DNA from: Candidatus Fimimorpha excrementavium
Lineage (GTDB): Bacteria; Bacillota; Clostridia; Lachnospirales; Lachnospiraceae
DNA: 64,000 nucleotides
NCBI GenBank assembly: GCA_018710785.1
Contig: DVJD01000116.1
Span: forward strand, 48,524 to 112,523
Reading direction: 5' to 3'
This document shows positions 28,097-38,612 of the stretch, in pieces. The notes below the pieces were generated by a model. It did not search any database, was not told the DNA's origin, and saw nothing but the letters and a program-made list of their open reading frames with translations. Position numbers and translations under genes: made by a program. Every line of letters starts with the position of its first letter. Position 1 is the stretch's first letter.

Positions 28097-31000
28097 ATGG
28101 GAGCGATCAGAAGAGATACATATGCCGAAACGGGTTATTCGGGCTTGTACCGCCCGCAGTTTGAACATGACAATTGCGGGATCGGTGCCGTAGTCAGCAT
28201 CCGCGGGGAAAAATCACATAAAGCAGTGACGGATGCTCTGAAAATCGTGGAAAATCTGGAACACAGGGCAGGAAAAGACGCGGAAGGGAAAACCGGGGAC
28301 GGCGTGGGAATTCTTCTGCAGATCTCCCATCGATTCTTTTCCCGTGTCTGCGGTGAGCTGGGGATTTCCATCGGACAGGAGAGAGAATACGGCATCGCGC
28401 AGATTTTCTTTCCCCAGGATGAGAGAAAGCGCGGCCAGGCGAAAAAGATGTTTGAAATCATCGTGGAAAAGGAAGGCCTTTCTCTGCTTGGATGGAGAGA
28501 TGTGCCGGTTTGTCCGAAGGTTTTGGGACAGAAGGCACTGGAATGCATGCCCTGCATCATGCAGGCCTTTATAAAAAAGCCGGAAGAAGTGCAGAAGGGG
28601 CTGGACTTTGACCGCCGTCTTTATATTGCCAGACGGGAATTTGAACAGAGTACAGACAACACCTATGTGGTATCCATGAGCAGCCGAACCATCGTATACA
28701 AGGGAATGTTTTTGGTGGGACAGCTTCGGACCTTTTTCTCCGATCTTCAGGATCACGATTATGAGTCTGCCATCGCCATGGTCCACTCCCGTTTCAGTAC
28801 CAATACGAATCCCAGCTGGGAGCGGGCCCATCCCAACCGTTTTATGGTGCACAATGGAGAGATCAATACCATCCGCGGAAATGCCGATAAGATGCTGGCG
28901 AGGGAAGAGAATATGGAGTCTGTCCATCTGAAGGGACAGCTTCACAAAGTGCTCCCCGTCATCAACCGGGATGGCTCCGATTCGGCCATGCTGGATAATA
29001 CCCTGGAGTTTCTGGTGATGAGCGGCATGGATCTGCCTTTGGCCGCCATGATTACCATACCGGAACCATGGGACAATAATGACACCATATCCATGGGAAA
29101 ACGGGATTTTTATCAGTATTATGCCACCATGATGGAGCCATGGGATGGTCCTGCATCCATCCTCTTTTCCGACGGAGATGTGATGGGAGCGGTTCTGGAC
29201 AGAAACGGCCTGCGCCCTTCCAGATATTACATCACATCCGATGATATGCTGATCCTTTCTTCTGAGGTGGGGGTTCTGCCGGTTCCGGAAGAGAAGATTG
29301 TGTTAAAAGAACGTCTCCATCCGGGCAAAATGCTTTTGGTGGATACGGTGGGGAAACGGCTGATCGGCGACGATGAATTGAAAGAATACTACGCCGGAAA
29401 ACAGCCTTACGGCGAATGGCTGGACAGCAACCTTCTCAACTTAAAGGAAATCAAGATCCCGAATCTGCGTGTGGAAGAGTACGATGCGGCTAAGCGGGCG
29501 CGTCTGCAGAAAGCCTTCGGGTATACGTATGAGCAGTATCGGACCTCTATTTTGTCGCTGGCTATGAATGCCTCCGAAAGCATCCAGGCCATGGGTACGG
29601 ATATTCCGCTGGCCGTTCTGTCGGAAAATCACCGTCCGCTGTTTGATTATTTTAAGCAGATGTTTGCCCAGGTGACCAATCCGCCCATCGATGCCATCCG
29701 TGAAAAGATCGTCACCAGCACGGCTGTCTATGTGGGCAGGGACGGCAATCTTTTGGAGGAAAAATCGGAAAACTGTCAGGTACTGAAGATTCATAATCCG
29801 ATTCTGACCAATACGGATATGATGAAAATCAAACATATGAATCATCCGGGATTTCAGGTGGCTGTGGTATCTATCCTGTACTACAAGAGTACCAAGCTGA
29901 AGCGTGCCATGGACCGGCTGTTTGTGGAAGTGGATAAGGCATACCGGGACGGAGCCAATATTCTGGTGCTGTCTGACCGGGGCGTGGATGAAAATCACAT
30001 GGCGATCCCGTCTCTGCTGGCGGTGTCGGCCGTCCATCAGCACCTGGTGAAGACAAAGAAGAGGACCAGTCTGGGCATCATTCTGGAATCAGGAGAGCCG
30101 CGGGAAGTCCACCATTTTGCCACACTTCTCGGATACGGCGCCTGTGCGGTAAACCCGTATCTGGCCCAGGAAACCATCCGCGAGCTGATCGATAATCACA
30201 TGCTGGAAAAGGATTACTATGCGGCTGTGGATGATTATAACAAGGGAATCCTGGACGGTATCGTAAAGATTGCATCCAAGATGGGAATCTCCACCATTCA
30301 GTCCTATCAGGGTTCTCAGATCTTTGAGGCAGTGGGCATCTCCGATGAAGTGATTCAGGAATATTTCACGGGTACCGTCAGCCGGGTGGGAGGAATCACA
30401 CTGGAAGATATCGAAGAAGAAGTGGACCGTCTCCACTCCCAGGCCTTTGATCCTCTGGGATTGAACAGTGATCTGACCTTAAATAGTGTGGGAAATCACA
30501 AAATGCGAAGCGAAGGGGAGAAACACCGCTACAATCCGGGAACCATTCACCTGCTGCAGGAATCCACGAAACGCGGCGATTATGCCATGTTCCGGGAGTA
30601 CACCAGCCTGGTGGATAAGGAAAACACAGGTAATCTTCGAAGTCTTTTTTCCTTCGTCTATGCCGAGCATCCTCTGCCTTTGGAGGAAGTGGAACCGGTG
30701 GATTCCATCGTGAAGCGGTTTAAGACAGGGGCCATGTCCTACGGTTCCATCTCGAAAGAAGCCCATGAGACTCTGGCCATCGCCATGAATCATCTCCATG
30801 GAAAGTCCAACACAGGAGAAGGAGGAGAGAGTGAGGAGCGTCTGGATTCGGCCGGAACAAATGATGACAGGTGTTCGGCCATCAAACAGGTGGCCAGCGG
30901 CCGTTTCGGCGTGACCAGCCGATATTTGGTCAGCGCCAGAGAAATTCAGATTAAGATGGCCCAGGGCGCAAAACCGGGAGAAGGCGGCCATCTTCCGGCC

Positions 31001-32671
31001 AAAAAAGTCTATCCGTGGATTGCCAAAACCCGTCATTCGACGCCTGGCGTCAGCCTGATTTCCCCGCCGCCGCATCATGACATTTATTCCATCGAGGACT
31101 TGGCGGAGCTGATCTATGATTTGAAAAACGCAAATAAGTATGCAGATATTTCCGTAAAATTGGTTTCCGAGGCCGGTGTGGGAACGATCGCGGCCGGTGT
31201 GGCAAAGGCAGGAGCACAGATTATCCTGATCGCAGGTCATGATGGCGGGACTGGAGCGGCTCCGGGCAGTTCCATCCACAATGCGGGGCTTCCCTGGGAA
31301 CTGGGTCTGGCGGAAGCCCATCAGACACTGCTTCAGAATGGACTGAGAAACCGGGTCCGCATTGAGACGGACGGAAAACTGATGAGCGGCCGGGATGTGG
31401 CCATAGCCGCCATCCTGGGTGCGGAAGAGTTTGGATTCGCCACGGTTCCCCTGGTCACCATGGGATGCGTCATGATGCGCGTCTGCAACCTGGATACCTG
31501 TCCGGTGGGCGTGGCCACGCAGAATCCGGAACTTCGCAAGCGTTTCCGCGGCAAACCGGAATATGTGGAAAACTTTATGCGTTTTGTGGCACAGGAGCTG
31601 CGGGAATATATGGCAAAACTGGGTGTGCGCACAGTGGATGAGATGGTGGGCCGGACGGATCTTCTGCAGATTTCCGGGGATGCGAAACAGCCTCACCACG
31701 GAAAACTGGACCTTAGTGCCATCCTGCAGAACCATTATCCGAAGGAAAAAGCAGTATTTGATCCCAAGGCAGTATATGACTTTAAGCTGGATCAGACGCT
31801 GGATGAAAGAGTTCTGCTGAAAGCCTGCAGACCGGCTCTGGAGAAAAAAGAACCGGTGACCGTATCTTTGGAAGTGGGAAATACCGACCGGGCATTTGGT
31901 ACAATCCTCGGCTCCGAGATTACGCGCCGTCATAAAAACGGACTTCCTGAGGACACGATTCGCATTCAGTGCAAGGGAGCCGGCGGCCAGAGCTTCGGCG
32001 CATTTATTCCCAAGGGACTTACCCTGGAACTGGAAGGCGACTGCAATGATTACCTCGGAAAAGGACTCTCCGGCGGAAAGCTGGTGATTCGGATGCCGAA
32101 GCATGCATCCTACCGCTCCGATGAAAATATCATCGTCGGCAATGTGGCCTTATACGGAGCCACCAGCGGCACCGCATTTATCAACGGAGTGGCCGGAGAG
32201 CGTTTCGCTGTGCGAAATTCCGGCGCCAATGCCGTAGTGGAAGGTGTGGGCGAACACGGATGCGAGTATATGACAGGCGGCCGTGTGGTGGTTCTCGGAA
32301 AGACGGGAAAGAATTTTGCCGCCGGTATGAGCGGAGGAATTGCCTACGTGCTGGATGAGCATAATACGCTGTATAAGAATTTGAATAAATCCATGATTCT
32401 CATTGAAAAAGTGGATAATAAATACGATGAGCAGGAATTAAAGCAGCTGATTGAATCCCATGTGAAGGCCACGGGATCAGAAAAAGGAAAAGAAATTCTT
32501 GACAGGTTTGATGACTATGTGACAAAATTTAAAAAGCTGATTCCGAAGGAATATAAAAAGATGATGGTCTTGAGCGCGAAACTGGAGGAAAAGGGGCTGA
32601 CCGGTGAACAGGCACAGATGGAAGCCTTTTATGAGAGCATTCGTTCTTCTGAGAACGGAAAAAAGCAGTAA
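28097..32671 (+). CDS. gltB: Glutamate synthase (NADPH) large subunit
   Basis: 1524 residues, full length. It turns glutamine plus 2-oxoglutarate into two glutamates. Cys27 in HDNCGIGAVVS is the glutaminase nucleophile exposed after propeptide removal, as in other GltB proteins. The central and FMN-binding barrel regions follow; GCVMMRVCNLDTCPVGVATQ (about 1123) supplies the 3Fe-4S cysteines; the C-terminal beta-helix domain is marked by repeated G-x-x-G turns (GAGGQSFGAF, SGGKLVIRMP). Start at 28097 has AAAGGAAG upstream; an earlier frame opening at 28046 lacks one. gltD follows 12 bp downstream. Confidence 0.97.
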   Translation: MGAIRRDTYAETGYSGLYRPQFEHDNCGIGAVVSIRGEKSHKAVTDALKIVENLEHRAGKDAEGKTGDGVGILLQISHRFFSRVCGELGISIGQEREYGIAQIFFPQDERKRGQAKKMFEIIVEKEGLSLLGWRDVPVCPKVLGQKALECMPCIMQAFIKKPEEVQKGLDFDRRLYIARREFEQSTDNTYVVSMSSRTIVYKGMFLVGQLRTFFSDLQDHDYESAIAMVHSRFSTNTNPSWERAHPNRFMVHNGEINTIRGNADKMLAREENMESVHLKGQLHKVLPVINRDGSDSAMLDNTLEFLVMSGMDLPLAAMITIPEPWDNNDTISMGKRDFYQYYATMMEPWDGPASILFSDGDVMGAVLDRNGLRPSRYYITSDDMLILSSEVGVLPVPEEKIVLKERLHPGKMLLVDTVGKRLIGDDELKEYYAGKQPYGEWLDSNLLNLKEIKIPNLRVEEYDAAKRARLQKAFGYTYEQYRTSILSLAMNASESIQAMGTDIPLAVLSENHRPLFDYFKQMFAQVTNPPIDAIREKIVTSTAVYVGRDGNLLEEKSENCQVLKIHNPILTNTDMMKIKHMNHPGFQVAVVSILYYKSTKLKRAMDRLFVEVDKAYRDGANILVLSDRGVDENHMAIPSLLAVSAVHQHLVKTKKRTSLGIILESGEPREVHHFATLLGYGACAVNPYLAQETIRELIDNHMLEKDYYAAVDDYNKGILDGIVKIASKMGISTIQSYQGSQIFEAVGISDEVIQEYFTGTVSRVGGITLEDIEEEVDRLHSQAFDPLGLNSDLTLNSVGNHKMRSEGEKHRYNPGTIHLLQESTKRGDYAMFREYTSLVDKENTGNLRSLFSFVYAEHPLPLEEVEPVDSIVKRFKTGAMSYGSISKEAHETLAIAMNHLHGKSNTGEGGESEERLDSAGTNDDRCSAIKQVASGRFGVTSRYLVSAREIQIKMAQGAKPGEGGHLPAKKVYPWIAKTRHSTPGVSLISPPPHHDIYSIEDLAELIYDLKNANKYADISVKLVSEAGVGTIAAGVAKAGAQIILIAGHDGGTGAAPGSSIHNAGLPWELGLAEAHQTLLQNGLRNRVRIETDGKLMSGRDVAIAAILGAEEFGFATVPLVTMGCVMMRVCNLDTCPVGVATQNPELRKRFRGKPEYVENFMRFVAQELREYMAKLGVRTVDEMVGRTDLLQISGDAKQPHHGKLDLSAILQNHYPKEKAVFDPKAVYDFKLDQTLDERVLLKACRPALEKKEPVTVSLEVGNTDRAFGTILGSEITRRHKNGLPEDTIRIQCKGAGGQSFGAFIPKGLTLELEGDCNDYLGKGLSGGKLVIRMPKHASYRSDENIIVGNVALYGATSGTAFINGVAGERFAVRNSGANAVVEGVGEHGCEYMTGGRVVVLGKTGKNFAAGMSGGIAYVLDEHNTLYKNLNKSMILIEKVDNKYDEQELKQLIESHVKATGSEKGKEILDRFDDYVTKFKKLIPKEYKKMMVLSAKLEEKGLTGEQAQMEAFYESIRSSENGKKQ

Positions 32672-32683
32672 AGGAGGAGAATC

Positions 32684-34168
32684 ATGGGAAAACCAACAGG
32701 ATTTTTAGAATATGAGAGAGAGACGGCTCTGGTGCAGGAACCAAATGAGCGGATTCGTCATTTTCATGAATTTCGGACTCCTTTAAATGTGGAAAAGCAG
32801 CAGCGGCAGGGAGCTAGATGCATGGACTGCGGGGTTCCGTTCTGCCAGTACGGGGGAATGATAAGCGGCATGGCGTCCGGATGCCCTCTGCACAACCTGG
32901 TTCCCGAGATGAATGACCTGGTGTATATGGGAAACTGGCGGCAGGCATACCTGCGTCTCTCCAAGACCCATTGCTTTCCGGAGTTTACCTCCAGGGTCTG
33001 CCCGGCCCTGTGTGAGGCGGCCTGTACCTGCGGTTTGGATGGAAAAGCGGTGTCCACGAAAGAAAATGAAAGAGCCGTGATTGAAACCGCATTCCGGGAG
33101 GGCTGGGTAACGCCCCAGGTCCCCCGGGTGCGCACCGGGAAAAAAGTGGCAGTGGTCGGCAGCGGACCGGCCGGGATGGCGGCGGCCATGCTTTTAAACC
33201 GAAGAGGACACAGCGTGACGGTTTTTGAGAGAAGTGACCGCGTCGGAGGATTGCTGCGGTATGGAATCCCCAATATGAAACTGGAAAAATCCATCCTGGA
33301 TCGGAGGATCCGGCTGATGGAAGAAGAGGGTGTCTGCTTTCAGACCGGCGTAAATGTGGGAAAAGATTTAAAAGCAGAGGAACTCTTAAAAGAATATGAC
33401 CGGGTGCTTCTGGCCTGCGGCGCGTCCCATCCCAGGGATATCGCAGTGCCGGGACGGGATGCGAAGGGGATCCTTTTTGCAGTGGATTTTCTTGGAACTG
33501 TGACAAAGCGCCTGCTGGACAGTGATTTTTCCGATGTACCCTATGAGATGGCAAAGGGAAAACATGTCCTTGTCATCGGCGGAGGAGACACGGGAAATGA
33601 CTGTGTGGGGACAGCCATCCGCCTGGGTGCAAAATCAGTAACCCAGCTGGAGATGATGCCAAAGCTGCCAGAGCAGCGGACCGAGGAAAATCCGTGGCCC
33701 GAGTGGCCGCGGGTGCTGAAAACCGACTATGGCCAGGAGGAAGCCATCGCCGTATTCGGAAAGGACCCCAGGGTTTATCAGACGACCGTAACCGAATTTC
33801 TGAAAGATAAAAAAGGAAATGTCTGCAAAGCGAAGATCATCCGCCTGGAACCGAAAAAAGATGAGACCTCCGGCAGAATGCTCATGGCGCCGGTGGAGGG
33901 CAGCGAGCAGGTGATTGCAGCAGACCTGGTACTGATTGCCGCCGGATTTTTGGGAAGTGAAAGTTATGTGGCGGACGCGTTTAAAACGGAATTGGATCCG
34001 CGTACCAATGTGAAGACATCAAACAACGGATACGAGACAACGACGGAGCACGTATTTGCTGCGGGCGATATGCGGAGGGGACAGTCCCTTGTCGTATGGG
34101 CCATCCGGGAAGGAGAAGAAGCAGCCCGTGCCATTGATCGTTCCCTGATGGGATATACCAATTTGTAG
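32684..34168 (+). CDS. gltD: Glutamate synthase small subunit
   Basis: 494 residues. It carries electrons from NADPH to the large subunit. N-terminal cysteines RCMDCGVPFC, GCPLHN and CPALCEAACTCG bind two 4Fe-4S clusters. A FAD site GSGPAGMAAAMLLNRRGH (about 160) and an NADPH site VIGGGDTGNDCVGTA (about 300) follow, then AAGDMRRGQSLVVWAI near the end. AAAGGAGGAG precedes the ATG. It lies 12 bp after gltB and 13 bp before carA. Confidence 0.97.
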   Translation: MGKPTGFLEYERETALVQEPNERIRHFHEFRTPLNVEKQQRQGARCMDCGVPFCQYGGMISGMASGCPLHNLVPEMNDLVYMGNWRQAYLRLSKTHCFPEFTSRVCPALCEAACTCGLDGKAVSTKENERAVIETAFREGWVTPQVPRVRTGKKVAVVGSGPAGMAAAMLLNRRGHSVTVFERSDRVGGLLRYGIPNMKLEKSILDRRIRLMEEEGVCFQTGVNVGKDLKAEELLKEYDRVLLACGASHPRDIAVPGRDAKGILFAVDFLGTVTKRLLDSDFSDVPYEMAKGKHVLVIGGGDTGNDCVGTAIRLGAKSVTQLEMMPKLPEQRTEENPWPEWPRVLKTDYGQEEAIAVFGKDPRVYQTTVTEFLKDKKGNVCKAKIIRLEPKKDETSGRMLMAPVEGSEQVIAADLVLIAAGFLGSESYVADAFKTELDPRTNVKTSNNGYETTTEHVFAAGDMRRGQSLVVWAIREGEEAARAIDRSLMGYTNL

Positions 34169-34181
34169 GAGGAAAACTGAC

Positions 34182-35276
34182 ATGAACGCATTTCTGATTT
34201 TGGAGAACGGCCGGGTATTTTCCGGCAGAAGCATAGGAGAGGGAGGAGAGTGGATCAGTGAAATCGTCTTCAATACCTCCATGACCGGGTATCTGGAGGT
34301 GCTGACCGATCCCTCCTATGCCGGACAGACCGTCTGCATGACGTATCCGCTGATTGGAAACTACGGCATCTGCGAGGAAGATGCAGAGTCGGAACGGCCG
34401 TGGGTGAGCGGCTTTCTGGTCCGGGAGCTGTCCCGGATCCCCAGCAATTTCAGAAGCCGGGAAACCATTCAGTCCTATTTAAAGCGCCATGGGATACCAG
34501 GAATCGAGGGCATCGATACCAGAGCTTTGACCAGACAGCTTCGGGATGCCGGAACGATGAATGGTATGATTACCACCGATGAGAACTATAATCTGCCGGA
34601 GGTTCTCGAAAAAATCCGTGCCTATCGCGTGGAAAAAGCGGTGGAGCGTGTGACCTGCAGAAAGAAAACCGTCCTTCCGGGAGACGGATACCGCGTGGCG
34701 CTCATGGACTTGGGGGCAAAGAGAAACATTGCCCGCTCTCTCCAGAATCTGGGATGCCAGGTGACCATATGGCCCGCCAGTACCAGCGCAGAAGAAATCC
34801 TGGCGGATCAGCCGGATGGCATTCTGGTATCCAACGGACCGGGAGATCCCAAGGAATGTACCTATGTCATTGAACAGCTGAAACAGTTATACGCATCGAA
34901 CGTACCGATCTTGGCCATCTGTCTGGGACACCAGCTGATGGCTCTTGCCATGGGCGGAGATACCCACCGGTTAAAATACGGCCATCGGGGAGGAAATCAC
35001 CCGGTGAAGGATCTTCTGACCGGAAAAGTATCCATCACATCCCAGAATCACGGCTATGTGGTGGACACAAGCCAGATGGATCCCAAAATCGCCGTACCGG
35101 CGTTTGTCAATGTCAATGACGGTACCAATGAAGGAATCCGCTATGTGGGAAAGAACATCCTGACGGTGCAGTTCCATCCGGAAGCCTGCCCCGGCCCCAG
35201 GGACTCTGCGTACCTGTTTGCTACATTTATGGAAATGATGGGAGGAAAAAAACATGCCGAAGAATCCGCAAATTAA
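34182..35276 (+). CDS. carA: Carbamoyl-phosphate synthase small subunit
   Basis: 364 residues. It hydrolyses glutamine to feed ammonia to CarB for pyrimidine and arginine synthesis. The N-terminal CPSase domain (FNTSMTGYLEVLTDPSYAGQ) is followed by a class I glutaminase with Cys247 in AICLGHQ and the His/Glu of QFHPEACPGP. AGGAGG precedes the ATG. Its last 23 bp overlap carB, so the subunits are translationally coupled. Confidence 0.97.
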   Translation: MNAFLILENGRVFSGRSIGEGGEWISEIVFNTSMTGYLEVLTDPSYAGQTVCMTYPLIGNYGICEEDAESERPWVSGFLVRELSRIPSNFRSRETIQSYLKRHGIPGIEGIDTRALTRQLRDAGTMNGMITTDENYNLPEVLEKIRAYRVEKAVERVTCRKKTVLPGDGYRVALMDLGAKRNIARSLQNLGCQVTIWPASTSAEEILADQPDGILVSNGPGDPKECTYVIEQLKQLYASNVPILAICLGHQLMALAMGGDTHRLKYGHRGGNHPVKDLLTGKVSITSQNHGYVVDTSQMDPKIAVPAFVNVNDGTNEGIRYVGKNILTVQFHPEACPGPRDSAYLFATFMEMMGGKKHAEESAN

Positions 35277-38200
35277 AAAAGTACTGATGCTTGGAAGCGG
35301 TCCGATCGTCATCGGACAGGCAGCGGAGTTTGATTATGCCGGGACTCAGGCCTGCCGTGCGCTGAAAGAAGAAGGAATCGAAGTGGTGCTTTTAAACTCC
35401 AATCCGGCTACGATTATGACGGATCCGGATATCGCCGATAAAGTCTATATTGAACCGCTCACCGTTTCGGTGGTGGAGCAGCTGATTGATAAAGAAAAAC
35501 CGGACAGCGTTCTGCCGACCCTGGGCGGACAGGCAGGCTTAAATCTGGCCATGGAACTGGAGGAAAGCGGATTCTTAAAAAGCCGGGGCGTGCGCCTGAT
35601 CGGTACGACAGCAGCCACCATTAAAAAGGCGGAAGACCGCCAGGAGTTTAAAACAACCATGGAAAAGATCCATGAGCCGGTGGCGCCGTCTCTGGTGGTG
35701 ACCGATGTGGAAAGCGGCCGCGCTTTTGCAGAACAAATCGGATACCCGGTGGTGCTTCGGCCGGCCTACACCCTGGGCGGAAGCGGCGGAGGCATCGCGT
35801 CCGACGAAGAAGAACTCATGGAGATTCTGGCCAACGGACTTCGACTCTCCCGAGTGGGGGAAGTTTTGGTGGAGCGATGCATCGCCGGATGGAAGGAAAT
35901 CGAATACGAAGTCATGCGTGACAGCGCGGGAAACTGCATCACCGTCTGCAATATGGAAAACATTGATCCGGTCGGGGTGCATACCGGGGACAGCATGGTG
36001 GTGGCCCCCTCACAGACGCTGAGTGATAAAGAGTATCAGATGCTTCGAAGCTCTGCTTTGAATATTATCGCAGAGCTGGGAATCACCGGCGGATGCAACG
36101 TCCAGTACGCATTGAATCCGGATAGTTTCGAATATTGTGTCATCGAGGTAAACCCGAGAGTCAGCCGTTCTTCTGCTCTGGCCAGCAAAGCCACGGGATA
36201 TCCCATCGCGAAAGTGGCAGCCAAGATCGCCCTGGGCTATACCCTGGATGAGATCAAAAATGCGGTGACGGGAAAGACCTATGCCAGCTTTGAACCCATG
36301 CTGGATTACTGCGTGGTAAAAATGCCCCGCCTGCCGTTTGATAAATTTATCCATGCAAAGCGTACCCTGACGACCCAGATGAAGGCCACCGGGGAAGTGA
36401 TGAGCATCTGCATGAATTTTGAGGGCGCCCTGATGAAAGCCATCCGTTCTCTGGAACAGCATACAGACAGCCTGCTGTCCTATGATTTTTCCAAATTGTC
36501 GGAGGAAGAATTCAGCGAACAGCTGAAGAAGGTGGATGATCTGCGCCTTTGGAGAATTGCGGAGGCGGTGAGAAGAGGGTGGTCCCTGGAGGACATCCAC
36601 GAAGAAACGAAAATCGATCTCTGGTTTCTCGATAAAATCGCCTCTCTGGTGGAGATGGAGAAGAGACTGAAGACAGAAAAATTGGATGAAGAACTCCTTC
36701 GGGAGGCAAAGCGCATGGAATTTCCGGATTCCGTGATTGCGCGCCTTGGAAATATCAGTGAAAAAGAAGTGGGCGCGCTGCGGAATCAGTGGGGCATCCA
36801 TGCTTCCTACCGTATGGTGGATACATGTGCAGCCGAGTTTGAAGCGGAATCTGCCTACTACTATTCGGTATATGGAGGAGAAAATGAGGTCAGCCCCGAC
36901 AGCAAAAAGAAAAAGGTGCTGATTCTGGGCAGCGGTCCCATCCGAATCGGCCAGGGCATCGAATTTGACTTCTGTTCCGTCCACTGTGCATGGGCCTTTG
37001 AAAAGGAAGGATACGAAACCATCATTGTGAATAACAATCCGGAGACGGTCAGCACGGATTTTGACATTGCCTCCCGCCTGTATTTTGAGCCTCTGACCAG
37101 GGAAGATGTGGAAAATATTGTGCGTCTGGAAAAACCGGACGGCGCGGTGGTGCAGTTTGGCGGCCAGACAGCCATCAAACTGACGAAGGATCTGATGGAG
37201 ATGGGCGTGCCGATTTTGGGAACTTCTGCCGATGATGTGGATGCCGCGGAAGATCGGGAGCGTTTTGATGAGATTCTGGAGCAGTGCCGCATACCAAGAC
37301 CCAAGGGCGAGACCGTATTCAGTGTCGAAGAAGCCAAGGCGGCAGCGGCAAGGCTGGGGTATCCGGTTTTGGTTCGTCCATCCTATGTGCTGGGCGGCCA
37401 GGGCATGCAGATTGCCATCAATGATGAGGATGTGGAGCAGTATATCGGTGTCATCAACCGAATCGCCCAGGAACATCCCATCCTGGTGGATAAGTATCTG
37501 AGAGGAAAAGAAATCGAAGTGGATGCTGTCTGCGACGGGGAGGATATTCTGATCCCTGGTATCATGGAACATATTGAGCGGGCGGGAATCCATTCCGGCG
37601 ACAGTATTTCGGTGTATCCGGCCCGTTCCATCAGCGAAGGGGTACAGGAAACGATTGTGGAGTATACCAAGCGGCTGGCCAGGGCGCTTCACGTCATCGG
37701 ACTGATTAATATTCAGTTTATCGTATGCGGGGAAGAAGTATATGTCATCGAAGTCAACCCGCGCTCCAGCCGTACGGTCCCCTATATCAGCAAGGTGACC
37801 GGTATCCCCATCGTGCCCCTGGCAGCGAAGGTGATCCTGGGAGAAACGATCAAAGATATGGGCTATCAGCCGGGACTTCAGCCGAAATCCCGCTACTGTG
37901 CAGTGAAGATGCCAGTCTTTTCCTTCGAGAAAATCCGGGGAGCCGATGTGGACATGGGACCGGAGATGAAGTCTACGGGAGAATGCCTCGGCATCGCCGA
38001 ACACTTTACGGAAGCCCTGTATAAAGCATTTATGGGGGCAGGCATGCGCCTTCCGCGCTATAAAAATATGGTGATCACTGTGCGGGATGAGGATCAGGAA
38101 GAGGTCAAAGGCATCGCCCGTTCCTTTGCTGATATGGGATATACCATCTACGCGACAAGCGGGACAGCCCGGGCTCTTTCACAGGCAGGACTTTCGGTGA

Positions 38201-38457
38201 AAGTCGTCAGAAAGATGGAACAGGAATCGCCCAATCTGCTGGATCTGATTCTGGATCATCATCTGGATCTCATCATTGACATCCCCCACCGCGGAGCGGA
38301 ACATTCCAAAGACGGATTCCTGATCCGAAGAAACGCCATCGAGACGGGCGTACACGTCATCACCTCGCTGGATACGGCGGCGGCGCTGGCAAAAAGTATG
38401 AAATCAGCAGGAAAACAAAACCTCTCACTGGTGGACATCGGTACGATTTTGCGTTGA
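35254..38457 (+). CDS. carB: Carbamoyl-phosphate synthase large subunit
   Basis: 1067 residues, full length. Two duplicated ATP-grasp halves are clear: KKVLMLGSGPIVIGQAAEFD at the start and KKVLILGSGPIRIGQGIEFD near residue 550, each with LRPAYTLGGSGGG- or VRPSYVLGGQGMQ-type loops. The last 130 residues form the MGS-like allosteric domain (YATSGTARALSQAG), where UMP and ornithine act in other species. GGGAGGAAAA precedes the ATG inside carA. The stop codon overlaps the -35 element of the glnA promoter. Confidence 0.97.
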   Translation: MPKNPQIKKVLMLGSGPIVIGQAAEFDYAGTQACRALKEEGIEVVLLNSNPATIMTDPDIADKVYIEPLTVSVVEQLIDKEKPDSVLPTLGGQAGLNLAMELEESGFLKSRGVRLIGTTAATIKKAEDRQEFKTTMEKIHEPVAPSLVVTDVESGRAFAEQIGYPVVLRPAYTLGGSGGGIASDEEELMEILANGLRLSRVGEVLVERCIAGWKEIEYEVMRDSAGNCITVCNMENIDPVGVHTGDSMVVAPSQTLSDKEYQMLRSSALNIIAELGITGGCNVQYALNPDSFEYCVIEVNPRVSRSSALASKATGYPIAKVAAKIALGYTLDEIKNAVTGKTYASFEPMLDYCVVKMPRLPFDKFIHAKRTLTTQMKATGEVMSICMNFEGALMKAIRSLEQHTDSLLSYDFSKLSEEEFSEQLKKVDDLRLWRIAEAVRRGWSLEDIHEETKIDLWFLDKIASLVEMEKRLKTEKLDEELLREAKRMEFPDSVIARLGNISEKEVGALRNQWGIHASYRMVDTCAAEFEAESAYYYSVYGGENEVSPDSKKKKVLILGSGPIRIGQGIEFDFCSVHCAWAFEKEGYETIIVNNNPETVSTDFDIASRLYFEPLTREDVENIVRLEKPDGAVVQFGGQTAIKLTKDLMEMGVPILGTSADDVDAAEDRERFDEILEQCRIPRPKGETVFSVEEAKAAAARLGYPVLVRPSYVLGGQGMQIAINDEDVEQYIGVINRIAQEHPILVDKYLRGKEIEVDAVCDGEDILIPGIMEHIERAGIHSGDSISVYPARSISEGVQETIVEYTKRLARALHVIGLINIQFIVCGEEVYVIEVNPRSSRTVPYISKVTGIPIVPLAAKVILGETIKDMGYQPGLQPKSRYCAVKMPVFSFEKIRGADVDMGPEMKSTGECLGIAEHFTEALYKAFMGAGMRLPRYKNMVITVRDEDQEEVKGIARSFADMGYTIYATSGTARALSQAGLSVKVVRKMEQESPNLLDLILDHHLDLIIDIPHRGAEHSKDGFLIRRNAIETGVHVITSLDTAAALAKSMKSAGKQNLSLVDIGTILR

Positions 38458-38482
38458 CAAACGGGTGGGGCATTGCTATAAT
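38454..38482 (+). promoter_or_regulatory. glnA promoter overlapping the carB stop
   Basis: TTGACA (38454-38459) contains the carB TGA stop. A 17-bp spacer leads to TATAAT (38477-38482). A near-consensus sigma-A promoter giving a start close to AGGAGCAAGGG (38490). Confidence 0.85.
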
Positions 38483-38489
38483 AATGTCC

Positions 38490-38540
38490 AGGAGCAAGGG
38501 CGTTCTTCTGATGGGATATCATTGGAAGTGCGCCCTTTTT
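38490..38540 (+). promoter_or_regulatory. glnA leader hairpin (attenuator candidate)
   Basis: AAGGGCG (38496-38502) pairs with CGCCCTT (38531-38537); the stem continues inward to about 18 bp with one mismatch and a GGATAT hexaloop, and is followed by TTTTT. The terminator begins at about +7, so it can end transcription after some 50 nt. A smaller hairpin (CCCGC/GCGGG) lies at about 38553-38570. It could also terminate carB readthrough. Confidence 0.75.
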
Positions 38541-38612
38541 ACGTGGTCCCATCCCGCGGTTTGGCGGGAGCAAACAGAGAACATGCGAAATATAAAAGAA
38601 AAGAGGAATACT

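Noticed and set aside
30479-32104. 541-codon minus-strand frame over gltB
   Set aside because: Antisense shadow of gltB with no recognisable domain.
36010-38004. 664-codon minus-strand frame over carB
   Set aside because: Antisense shadow of carB, whose motifs are complete; no domain or start signal.
38490-38600. Classical ANTAR dual-hairpin target in the glnA leader
   Set aside because: The two hairpins seen have loops GGATAT and GGTTTG, which lack the A1/G4 pattern, and the first one is itself the terminator.
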